This document shows positions 1 through 6,006 of a stretch of 7,513 nucleotides of DNA, piece by piece (within the stretch, counting starts at the first letter, position 1; each line of letters starts with the position of its first letter). Made by a program: the position numbers and the translations under genes. Location: positions 1 through 7,513 of the forward strand of contig JACFNW010000098.1 of NCBI GenBank assembly GCA_019454665.1, written 5' to 3'. Origin of the DNA: Fimbriimonadaceae bacterium (GTDB lineage: Bacteria > Armatimonadota > Fimbriimonadia > Fimbriimonadales > Fimbriimonadaceae). The notes below the pieces were generated by a model. That model searched no databases, was not told the origin of the DNA, and saw only the letters and a list, made by a program, of their open reading frames with translations.

Positions 1-509
1 GATTCGCCTGATTCGATTCGCATGGCTACGCATGTCCAGACGGTGGCACACGGTAGCATAGGAATCATCCATCCTCCGGGCGGAGGCGAGGTGAACAAGA
101 ACAAGGTGGTCGCCGCTGTCCAAGCTGGATTGCCGACTGAAAGGCCCCCGCTTCAGTTTGCCTTCGTGATGAGTTGCAAGCCGTTCGCCAATGCCGAGTT
201 CGGCGATGCTTACCTCGCTGGGGCTCCAGCGACCGGAAGGGCGGCATTGGGCTTCAAGGTCACGATTCATGCGTCGCAAATGCGAGTTTTTTGCACAACG
301 CTGTATGCCGAGCTCAAAGCGGGCTGGGACGTTTTGAAAGCTGCTCAGCTTGCATTTGCCGCAACATGGCCCGGCGGAGACGAGCGAAGTCCCACCTTCG
401 AATCTGTCGTGAAGGTTTGTGGAGACCCCTATGCGAAGTCAGGGGAGCCTATCGGGGCAGTTTCAACAGCGCCTATCCCGATTGGGTGTATGCTTCGGAG
501 GAAGCCTGA
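1..509 (+). CDS. C-terminal part of CHAT/caspase-like protein (5' partial, suspected frameshift)
   Basis: The frame beginning at base 1 is open to the left edge, so the gene probably starts outside the window. The ATG at 22 has no Shine-Dalgarno sequence. The visible peptide has the look of the second half of a CHAT or caspase/gingipain-like cysteine peptidase: a hydrophobic strand ending in Ser-Cys (FAFVMSC, Cys codon 175-177), then a DAYLAG..A..GFK segment, a helix rich in aromatic residues, an ELKAGWDVLKAAQLAF segment, and a late GDP turn near 421-429. In this fold the strand-end Cys is the usual nucleophile. The frame does not stop: it reads into the next gene. If one extra G is assumed in the G4 run at 442-445, the reading moves to the frame that ends NSAYPDWVYASEEA and stops with TGA at 507-509, one base before a well-placed ATG with its own ribosome binding site. 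The frameshift could be real or an assembly error. The fold assignment is pattern recognition only. The alternative is a single protein running from base 1 or 22 to 1365. Confidence 0.45.
496..501 (+). promoter_or_regulatory. Ribosome binding site for the PepSY-like gene
   Basis: The sequence CGGAGG lies 9 bases before the ATG at 511 and overlaps the end of an alternative-frame upstream gene that stops at 507-509. This is the clearest Shine-Dalgarno in the left part of the window and is the main reason for preferring the internal start at 511 over the ATG at 22. Confidence 0.5.
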
Positions 510-510
510 A

Positions 511-1365
511 ATGACAACTCTAGCAATGGTGGCATTTGCCCTGACGCCTTTCCATGTAGACGACTCTGTTGAAGTCGCATCCCGGTTCCTGGAGCGTTGC
601 GGTGTATCGCCTGGAAAGGCTACGCCAATCCAAGTGCTCCACGATGATGCGGAGCGGACGACGTTGGTGATCTTCGAGCACGCGACGGTAAAAGTTCTCG
701 AGGGTGGGACGCCTTATTGGTTGCAGAACAACCTTGCAGCCCGTCACCGTGTTTCACGAGGCTCGGTGAGGACGGCAGAGTACATCCAGTCGGCGAGTGA
801 TCTCAATGGCAGGTTGCACCCATTGGCGTTGCGTCTTGGAGTCCCAGCGGAGTGGCGCATCACGCAGACGTCCTTTCGCATGGACGAGCCAAAGGAGCCA
901 GGCACCTTTGGCGACGATGCGTTGGCTATGGTCACTCTGTCCGAGCATCTGCATGGCCACCCCATCTTTGGCTATGGGAACTTTGCCCGACTTGAAGTGG
1001 ACCCTGTTGACGGCACCCTACTGGAGTTCGCTTTCCTCCGGCAAGCCAAGCCAGTCGAAGGCCCCTTCGTGCTCACGCCCGAGCAGGCGGCGGCCATCGC
1101 AAACCAAGTCTATCGCGCGGAGCGCCACCTGATTCCGGAGAGTCTGGACAACCCTGTGCCGCACGAGGTCCAGAAAGGATACGGAACGGATCAAAAGCAC
1201 GGCAAGATCCCCCAGGGCGTTCGCAAAGACCTGCCCGCCGTGCCCGCATACCGAGTGAGCTACGAGGGCGAGACGAACCCCTATGTGGTGGTGGATGCGG
1301 GGAGCGGGGCCGTGCTGTGGCGGTCGTGGCGCTTGATCACGCCGAAGCATCCGGACGGCGACTGA
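511..1365 (+). CDS. Putative secreted protein with PepSY-like repeats
   Basis: This is a 284-aa protein of no recognised specific function. The start at 511 is chosen because CGGAGG (496-501) lies about 9 bases upstream and a stop in another frame ends at 509. The same frame is open upstream to base 1, so a longer 447-aa version from 22 is possible. Residues 1-15 are hydrophobic, like a weak signal sequence without a basic n-region, so export is uncertain. Residues 149-173 (HGHPIFGYGNFARLEVDPVDG) and 242-272 (VPAYRVSYEG..PYVVVDAGSGAVLW) both resemble the strand-turn-strand core of PepSY/FTP-type domains, where a VD..tG turn precedes a final strand. The helix at 189-206 (TPEQAAAIANQVYRAE) resembles the helix that opens a PepSY repeat. 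PepSY domains are usually extracytoplasmic and often inhibit or chaperone peptidases, which would fit a peptidase-like neighbour. It lies 46 bases ahead of the superoxide dismutase gene on the same strand, so co-transcription is possible. Confidence 0.75.
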   Translation: MTTLAMVAFALTPFHVDDSVEVASRFLERCGVSPGKATPIQVLHDDAERTTLVIFEHATVKVLEGGTPYWLQNNLAARHRVSRGSVRTAEYIQSASDLNGRLHPLALRLGVPAEWRITQTSFRMDEPKEPGTFGDDALAMVTLSEHLHGHPIFGYGNFARLEVDPVDGTLLEFAFLRQAKPVEGPFVLTPEQAAAIANQVYRAERHLIPESLDNPVPHEVQKGYGTDQKHGKIPQGVRKDLPAVPAYRVSYEGETNPYVVVDAGSGAVLWRSWRLITPKHPDGD

Positions 1366-1411
1366 CGGGCTCGCCTGGGCCTCATTCCTGACTTCCGAGT
1401 CCAGATGGGGT

Positions 1412-2155
1412 ATGTTCTGGGCACAGATGGTGGATGGAGCCAAGCCCGGTTCTGGGTTGACTCGTCGTGATTTCATGGGTGCCGCCGCAGTCGTCGGCAT
1501 GGCCTCCGTGACCGGATCCGGGTGGCCGCTCGCCGCCGCAAAGGACAAGACTATGGATGTGAAGCTCGTCGCCGTTCCCGAATCTCTCCCCGAAAAGGTC
1601 TTCACCACCGAGCGCGTCGGCATCTCGCGCAAGACGCACGAGGAGCACCTGAAGCTCTGGCAGGGCTACGCCCGCAAGACCAACGAGATCCGCCAGAAGC
1701 TCGCGGCGATCGATACCGACCCCGCCAAGGCGAACCAGATCTACAGCGACATCCGCGCCCTGAAGGCCGACTACTCGTTCGCCTACGAGGGCCTGATCAA
1801 CCACAACGTCTACTTCGACACGATCGGCGGCGCCGGCGGCCCCGCCACGGGACGCATCGCCACGCTCATCGAGGAAGCCTACGGCAGCTTCGAGGCCTGG
1901 GTCCAGGACCTGAAGGCGACGGGCATGGGTGCGCGCGGCTGGGTCTTCACGGCCTACGACCACGAGGAGAAGCGCCTTTTCAACTACCTGGGCGACGCCC
2001 AAAACACGTTCCCCATTTGGAGCCACACGCTGGTTCTGGCGCTGGACGTGTACGAGCACGCCTACTATCTGGACTTCGGTACGGCCCGCGCGAAGTACCT
2101 GGACGCGTATGTCCAGGTCATCGACTGGAACGCCGTCAACGCCCGCCTGGGCTGA
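1412..2155 (+). CDS. Tat-exported Fe/Mn superoxide dismutase family protein
   Basis: This 247-aa protein probably dismutates superoxide outside the cytoplasm. Residues 16-43 form a twin-arginine signal: TRRDFMG (R18, R19), a hydrophobic Ala/Val/Gly stretch, then a likely cleavage region near AAA at 41-43. The mature part matches the Sod_Fe family. The N-terminal helix contains H79 (THEEHLKLW), the C-terminal domain begins with INHNVYF (H131) and GGAGGPATG, Q197 lies in DAQNTF, and the signature DVYEHAYYLDF supplies D212 and H216. These are candidates for the four metal ligands. Two features are unusual: only seven residues separate H79 from Y86, where classical enzymes have eight between the first ligand and the active-site Tyr, and the usual HHxxHH pattern is missing. 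Activity and metal (Fe or Mn; Q197 suggests the Mn-type position) are therefore inferred. The start at 1412 has only a weak purine-rich GATGGGG just upstream; ATG 1427 is an alternative that keeps the full Tat signal. A hairpin terminator follows the stop. Confidence 0.9.
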   Translation: MFWAQMVDGAKPGSGLTRRDFMGAAAVVGMASVTGSGWPLAAAKDKTMDVKLVAVPESLPEKVFTTERVGISRKTHEEHLKLWQGYARKTNEIRQKLAAIDTDPAKANQIYSDIRALKADYSFAYEGLINHNVYFDTIGGAGGPATGRIATLIEEAYGSFEAWVQDLKATGMGARGWVFTAYDHEEKRLFNYLGDAQNTFPIWSHTLVLALDVYEHAYYLDFGTARAKYLDAYVQVIDWNAVNARLG

Positions 2156-2173
2156 CTTGGCGATTCTCGTGTG

Positions 2174-2214
2174 CGACCCTCTGGTGGCTTGGCCGCTGGA
2201 GGGTCGTTTGACTT
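2174..2214 (+). terminator. Intrinsic terminator after the superoxide dismutase gene
   Basis: An 8-bp perfect stem, CGACCCTC (2174-2181) with GAGGGTCG (2199-2206), encloses a 17-base loop that can itself pair GGC with GCC. TTTGACTTT follows directly (2207-2215). The U-rich side lies on the + strand only, so it fits termination of the dismutase transcript rather than of the convergent dual-OB operon. Confidence 0.6.
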
Positions 2215-2298
2215 TAGGCGAGGTAGCGGAAGTTCGCGGGCGAGACGAGTGCGGATGTTGACGAGGCGCGCTGCCACTCGCGGCAGACGGCGGCAGGG

Positions 2299-2922
2299 TT
2301 ACCAACTGCCGCTCGCCGGCGGCGGCCACCAACCGGAGACTTGAAGGAAACACGCCTCCTCTTGGTCCTCGGGTGCCCACCAGCGGGCGAGGGAGAGCCG
2401 AACCAGCGATCCGACTGCGACGACGACCGGGATTGGCCTTTGTGCTCCGACATAGATCACGCGAGCGGTCCCGATTCGGAAGTAGTCGCGTTCGCCAATC
2501 ACTTCGTGGACCAGCGGGCGATGGGCGACCCAGAACTGAGTGGAGAAGTTCGGAACCTTCCCGTGGCGGATGGCAAGACTATTCCGCGAAGTCCTACAGA
2601 GGCACTTCTCAAAAAGCGGGACACCTCCCTTGCGCGCCACATGGACGTTGCGGCAGATGTCGGCAGGGAGGTCACCAGTGTAGCGTCCCAATTGCACCAG
2701 GTGCGAGATTCTGAAGTCCTCGGTGTGGGGCAGCACGACCTGAGCGGGCCGAGCGCCTTCGACTTCGCAGACGGAACCAACGTTCAGAGGAGTGTCCGTC
2801 GGCCAAGCTCGACTTTGTCCGGGCGGAAGCAGTCGGACGGAAGCCCAATCCGGCAATCGCAAACCGCCGATACACCACTGTTCGTTGGACATCCGCGTCT
2901 TTCCAACGACGACGATTTTCAT
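2299..2922 (-). CDS. Dual-OB (DuOB-like) domain protein, last gene of DUF488 cassette
   Basis: This 207-aa protein is expected to be cytoplasmic. The N-terminus (MKIVVVGKTRMSNEQWCIGG, then SVRLL at 28-32), a central LNVGSVCEV (46-54) with PHTED (65-69), and the end LARWWAPEDQEEACFLQVSGWW (last motif CFLQVSGWW at 191-199) match what I recall of the dual-OB-fold family (DuOB). That family is predicted to bind nucleic acid through two OB barrels; no catalytic activity is visible. Only eight residues (PPPASGSW) follow the family's usual SGW end, so the protein looks complete. Its ATG overlaps the stop of the preceding DUF488 gene as ATGA (2922-2919), which implies translational coupling and a shared job. 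Stop is TAA at 2301-2299. Family recognition is from memory of motifs; the function of the complex is unknown to me. Confidence 0.75.
   Translation of the reverse strand: MKIVVVGKTRMSNEQWCIGGLRLPDWASVRLLPPGQSRAWPTDTPLNVGSVCEVEGARPAQVVLPHTEDFRISHLVQLGRYTGDLPADICRNVHVARKGGVPLFEKCLCRTSRNSLAIRHGKVPNFSTQFWVAHRPLVHEVIGERDYFRIGTARVIYVGAQRPIPVVVAVGSLVRLSLARWWAPEDQEEACFLQVSGWWPPPASGSW
2919..2922 (-). other. ATGA stop/start overlap between DUF488 and dual-OB genes
   Basis: On the - strand the ATG of the dual-OB gene (2922-2920) overlaps the TGA of the second DUF488 gene (2921-2919). It repeats the junction at 3407-3410, so all three cassette genes are linked in the same way. Confidence 0.85.
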
Positions 2923-3410
2923 GATCTCGGTGTGATGTCAAACCAACGCTTCGCCTCCGCTTGGGCCAGCCGCTCGGCTAGAAGTGACCGGTGGCAAGCT
3001 TCAGGGAGACTCTCGACGCAGAACAGCACGATTCGTGCGTCCGCAGGGAACTCGCCCAAGAACCCGGCTTCATCGAAACTGTTAAGGCAGTCCGACTCAT
3101 ACCCCTGGATAAAGGCAGGATCCAAACCGGCTCGGCCCCGCTTGGTCTCGCCGGATGCCGCATCTGCTGCCTTTTGCAGCGCTCGGGTCTCAAGCGACGG
3201 CGAGAGGTCTACGCGGTGGATATAAGTGATGCCCATGGTTGACAGCTTTGCCCTCAGGGCCTTCGCGTTTGCATAGGTGTAGAGTGCACCGCGCACACCT
3301 CGGCGCCGACGCACATCGACAAAGTGGGTGATTCCGTGATCCGACAGCGCCTGAAAGAAGCCCGATTCGGTCGTTCCGTACACGCCAATGGTGAAGATCT
3401 CTCGGCTCAT
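2919..3410 (-). CDS. DUF488 domain protein, divergent type (second of tandem pair)
   Basis: This is a 163-aa cytoplasmic protein. The open frame extends upstream to 3743, but the DUF488 homology starts at MSREIFTIGVYG, and the ATG at 3410 overlaps the TGA of the preceding gene as ATGA, so 3410 is taken as the start. Family hallmarks are the opening IGVYG strand (8-12), THFVDVR (28-34) after helix 1, GITYIH (60-65), and the C-terminal signature IVLFCVE..PEACHR (C131, E133, C139, H140, R141). It lacks the LGG motif and the long central insert of its upstream partner. In their place it has an HRVDLSPS segment (65-72) and a charged KRGR stretch (90-93). It is therefore a different DUF488 branch, not a recent duplicate. 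The biochemical activity of DUF488 is not established to my knowledge; the Cys/His/Arg cluster is compatible with a catalytic thiol or a metal site. It is coupled to the dual-OB gene downstream by a second ATGA overlap. Confidence 0.85.
   Translation of the reverse strand: MSREIFTIGVYGTTESGFFQALSDHGITHFVDVRRRRGVRGALYTYANAKALRAKLSTMGITYIHRVDLSPSLETRALQKAADAASGETKRGRAGLDPAFIQGYESDCLNSFDEAGFLGEFPADARIVLFCVESLPEACHRSLLAERLAQAEAKRWFDITPRS
3407..3410 (-). other. ATGA stop/start overlap between the two DUF488 genes
   Basis: On the - strand the ATG of the second DUF488 gene (3410-3408) shares bases with the TGA of the first (3409-3407). This arrangement normally lets terminating ribosomes restart on the next gene, so fixed protein ratios are expected. 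Confidence 0.85.
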
Positions 3411-3973
3411 GTTGGCTTTCTGTAGTTCTTGCGCGAGGACTCCCAAGCGTCGCCAAACAGGTCGAGTTGGCCGTCGTTCAGGCGATTTATCACTGCGGAT
3501 TGTTCGATCAGAGCCCCATCTTCGGCGATGTGCCGGACGGCGACCCCTTGCCCGACCAGCGCCTCGCCGATCAACTTCGAGCGGTGGCAACTTTCCGGCT
3601 TGCGCTCGCTGCACATCAGGCAAAGCACCCGCCCTGGAGCCGCGGCGCCCTTGACGAGATGCTTGACGCCCCGCTGGAAGAAGGGCTGAGCCTGCACGCG
3701 TTCGTACATGACTCGGCCCTCGGCGTCGTAGCAATCGGGGCAATCGGGTCGCCCGCCCAGCTCTTCACCCAGATAGACGTAGCGAATCCCGTGCTCGGGC
3801 AGAGCCGCTTCCAGTGATGGGCGGTCGAACTCTCTCGCGAACTTGCTGAACGGGCTGGTGCGGACGTCCACCACATGCGTTACGCCGTATTGGCGCAACA
3901 GCGACGCGAACTCTTGGAGGTTCCGTCCGGCGTAACCGATCGAGAGGACTTCCACTCCCCGAAGGTTACCCAC
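3407..3973 (-). CDS. DUF488 domain protein, canonical type (first of tandem pair)
   Basis: This 188-aa protein matches the canonical DUF488 layout: SIGYAGRNLQEF (11-22), THVVDVRTSPFSKF (32-45), GIRYVYLGEELGG (62-74), and the signature LCLMCSERKPESCHR (C118, C121, E123, C129, H130, R131), then VRHIAEDG (146-153). A Cys pair, CPDC (78-81), sits in the variable central insert and could bind metal together with the C-terminal cysteines (inference). The start is taken as GTG at 3973, 3 bases after the stop of the GAF gene. The first conserved residues begin near residue 8, so an internal GTG at 3955 is also possible; neither has a good Shine-Dalgarno, only GGGG directly abutting each. The gene ends in an ATGA overlap with the second DUF488 gene. 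Residues 160-188 form a polar tail beyond the conserved domain. The role is unknown; the conserved operon partners suggest a nucleic-acid-related job. Confidence 0.85.
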   Translation of the reverse strand: MGNLRGVEVLSIGYAGRNLQEFASLLRQYGVTHVVDVRTSPFSKFAREFDRPSLEAALPEHGIRYVYLGEELGGRPDCPDCYDAEGRVMYERVQAQPFFQRGVKHLVKGAAAPGRVLCLMCSERKPESCHRSKLIGEALVGQGVAVRHIAEDGALIEQSAVINRLNDGQLDLFGDAWESSRKNYRKPT

Positions 3974-3976
3974 CCC

Positions 3977-5899
3977 CTACGCCGCGACGGGCGATTCCGA
4001 GCGGATCGGCGCCGAGCGCGCGCGGAGGGCGAGGGGTTTACGCATCCCGCCGGCCCCTTCGATGGCCACCATCGAGGCCATCGCCGCCGCCTCGTTTGCC
4101 CAACTGTGCGCGAAGGGCTCCGACGCGCCCGGCAGGAACGCCACGAAGTCGCCCTCGGTGCGTCGGCAGAGCATCCCGCCCAGCGGCAGTTTGGCCCGCA
4201 ACTTGCGCGCGAACGTGCGTTGCGCCCGCATGAGCGCAGGCCGGCCGAACGTCTCCAAAATGTCGCCCTTCTTCAGCGGCTCCAGGTAGACCAACCACCC
4301 CTCGCCCGCCTCGGCGACGGACGTCTGGAACTCCTTGGCCGTCATCAGGCCGCTCTCCCGCTGGCTTTGCTCGACCAGGCGGCCGATGGCCTGGCCCAGT
4401 TCGGCGGCCACCAAGCGGAGTGTGTGCTGCTCGTGGACGTCAATGCCGCCCGCAACCGGGGTGGAGACGGTGAGAATCCCGTAGGGCGTCTCGTCGAACT
4501 GGATGGGGATGGCGCAGAAGCTGCCCACGCGTTGGCGGAGCGCTTCGGCGCGGTCGCAACGCTGGTCTTCGAACACGTCGAAGAGCGCCAGTTCGGGCGC
4601 GCCGATCTTCAGCCATCCCGCCGAACCGGGGCCGTAGGCGAAACTCATCGTCTCCAGGAACCGGATCGTGCGCCCGCGTCCCGCCACATGGAGCATCTCG
4701 GATCCGTCTAGGAACACGACTCCAAGATGATCCCAATCGAACGATTCGCCCAACTCGGCGACCACGCGCGCGGCCAGCGACTCGGGCGTCTGGGCGCCAG
4801 CGGTTGCGGTGGCGATTTCGTAAAGCAGTTCGGCCTCGCGCAGGCGGGCCTCGGTGCGGCGCTGGGCGGCGGATTCGCGGAGCAGCCAGGCCAGGATCGG
4901 GGCGGATTCTTCGGCTTGCTGTCGGGCCTCGTCCAACGTCTCCGGGTTCTCGCAACGTAGGGTGAGCATGCCGCACGGGCGGCCCTGATCCAGCAGGACC
5001 ACATTGGCCGAAGTCAGCTTGTCGCCGGGGGTCTGCAGGGCGCGGAGCCGGTCGGCGGCCTGCGTCGGGATGGACTCCAGACCCTTGGTCACGTCCATGT
5101 GAAGCGCCTGCTGCGCCATCGGGTGAGGGACTTCGCCTTCCACGGCGCGCACCACGAACGCATCGCTGAACTGCGCGTAGGTGTGTAGGATGGCCTGGTC
5201 CACTCGCGTGAGTTTGGTCATGGTCGAAGCCACGGACTTGTAGAAATCCGCGCCTTTGGCGTGCCGTGCTTCGATCAGTTTGACAAGCAAGCGGTCTTGG
5301 CGGCTGCGAACCTGGAGCTGTCGGAACTCGTCGCGCAGCGCGCGGTAGCTCTCGCGAAGCTGCAGGTAAGCCGTCGGTTCGATCGTCTCGTCGGGCGTCT
5401 CGGGGTCGGCGGGGGGCAGCACCGGCTCGCCGATGGCCTGGCTCTCGCTCATCACGGTGCGACGCTGGGTCATCAGCAGGCCGATCGCGGCGACCAGTCC
5501 GACCGTGCCCAAAAGGCCGAGGCTGGGTTGGGTGTGCCGGGCGACCAACGCGTCGGCGACCAGCAAGGCGGCGGCGGCCAAAGGCGCCATCGCGCTGGGG
5601 TGCGAACCGAACCGTGCGGCGGCATACGCCAGCGGGGCCAGGACCACATAGCCGAAAGCATCCAACCGGCCGACGGCTGCAAGGGCGAACGCGATCAGGA
5701 AGGAGTCGGCGACCGCAGAGAAGCCGGAGACACCGGGGTTCCGCAGCCCGCGACGTTCGAGCAGAAACACCAACACGCCAAGCGCTGCAAACAAGGCCGC
5801 AGCGCCACCCACCCACTCGAAATCGCTGGCCGAGCCGAAGCGAAACGCCGCAGCGGCGGCACCGATGGCAAGGAGAAGGCGCGCGATCAGTTCGAACAT
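3977..5899 (-). CDS. Membrane sensor protein with two GAF domains and a degenerate GGDEF-like domain
   Basis: This 640-aa inner-membrane protein is probably a signal-sensing regulator. About six hydrophobic segments lie at residues 4-20, 28-47, 59-76, 82-97, 103-121 and 127-143. A Pro/Glu-rich linker (158-175) and a charged coiled-coil-like helix (180-212) follow. Residues 215-345 fit a first, divergent GAF domain; a helical linker (340-360) leads to a clearer GAF domain (360-512) with GSAGWL, GSFCAIPI and GILTVSTP strands. The C-terminus (519-632) has the layout of a GGDEF domain: MTAKEF opening, FGR..L..A...LR..LP..G, then CRRTEGDFVAFLPG (E582-F585) where an active enzyme would read R.GGDEF. 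The signature is lost, so it is unlikely to make cyclic-di-GMP; it may bind a nucleotide or act as a partner domain. No HisKA, HAMP or EAL domain is seen. The ATG at 5899 has AGG about 7 bases upstream. The gene ends 3 bases before the DUF488 cassette and may be its first cistron. Confidence 0.8.
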   Translation of the reverse strand: MFELIARLLLAIGAAAAAFRFGSASDFEWVGGAAALFAALGVLVFLLERRGLRNPGVSGFSAVADSFLIAFALAAVGRLDAFGYVVLAPLAYAAARFGSHPSAMAPLAAAALLVADALVARHTQPSLGLLGTVGLVAAIGLLMTQRRTVMSESQAIGEPVLPPADPETPDETIEPTAYLQLRESYRALRDEFRQLQVRSRQDRLLVKLIEARHAKGADFYKSVASTMTKLTRVDQAILHTYAQFSDAFVVRAVEGEVPHPMAQQALHMDVTKGLESIPTQAADRLRALQTPGDKLTSANVVLLDQGRPCGMLTLRCENPETLDEARQQAEESAPILAWLLRESAAQRRTEARLREAELLYEIATATAGAQTPESLAARVVAELGESFDWDHLGVVFLDGSEMLHVAGRGRTIRFLETMSFAYGPGSAGWLKIGAPELALFDVFEDQRCDRAEALRQRVGSFCAIPIQFDETPYGILTVSTPVAGGIDVHEQHTLRLVAAELGQAIGRLVEQSQRESGLMTAKEFQTSVAEAGEGWLVYLEPLKKGDILETFGRPALMRAQRTFARKLRAKLPLGGMLCRRTEGDFVAFLPGASEPFAHSWANEAAAMASMVAIEGAGGMRKPLALRARSAPIRSESPVAA

Positions 5900-6006
5900 G
5901 ACGACCTGCTTTAGGTTTCGGTCAAACCCCGCAACTTTGCAGGGTGGGCGGGCTCGCCGCGAGCGAATTCCACACGGATCGGCCCCTCGGTAAACTGCGC
6001 CTCAGG
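5900..6006. promoter_or_regulatory. Divergent intergenic region between GAF-sensor and fucosidase genes
   Basis: This 107-base gap is the only place where two transcription units diverge, so promoters for both are expected here. I see no convincing -35/-10 pair. A small perfect inverted repeat, GCTCG-CCG-CGAGC (5952-5964), lies centrally and could be an operator half or chance in GC-rich DNA. If the fucosidase is read from the GTG at 5944, most of this gap would be coding. Confidence 0.35.

Noticed and set aside
2214..2298. Possible continuation of the dual-OB protein or a small gene in another - strand frame (ending ANFRYLA)
   Set aside because: The dual-OB protein already ends at its usual SGW motif plus eight residues, and no start or ribosome site supports a separate gene.
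1382..2380. Long open frame (332 codons) on the - strand
   Set aside because: It is antisense to the superoxide dismutase gene and reflects high third-position GC; its peptide is low-complexity Val/Arg/Gly and shows no family motif.
2341..3225. 294-codon open frame on the + strand opposite the DUF488/dual-OB genes
   Set aside because: No motif, Ser/Arg-rich composition, and it covers two recognised genes on the other strand.
3411..3743. N-terminal extension of the second DUF488 gene up to 3743
   Set aside because: The added 111 residues are Arg-rich and overlap the first DUF488 gene completely; the ATG at 3410 begins exactly at the family's first strand.
4440..5816. 458-codon open frame on the - strand in another frame of the GAF-sensor gene
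   Set aside because: The peptide is Arg/Pro-rich, typical of an out-of-frame reading of GC-rich coding DNA; the 640-aa frame has the domains.
5944..6006. Fucosidase start at GTG 5944
   Set aside because: It would place 21 extra residues before the twin-arginine motif; the ATG at 6007 gives a normal Tat signal directly. Not excluded by ribosome-site evidence, which is weak for both.
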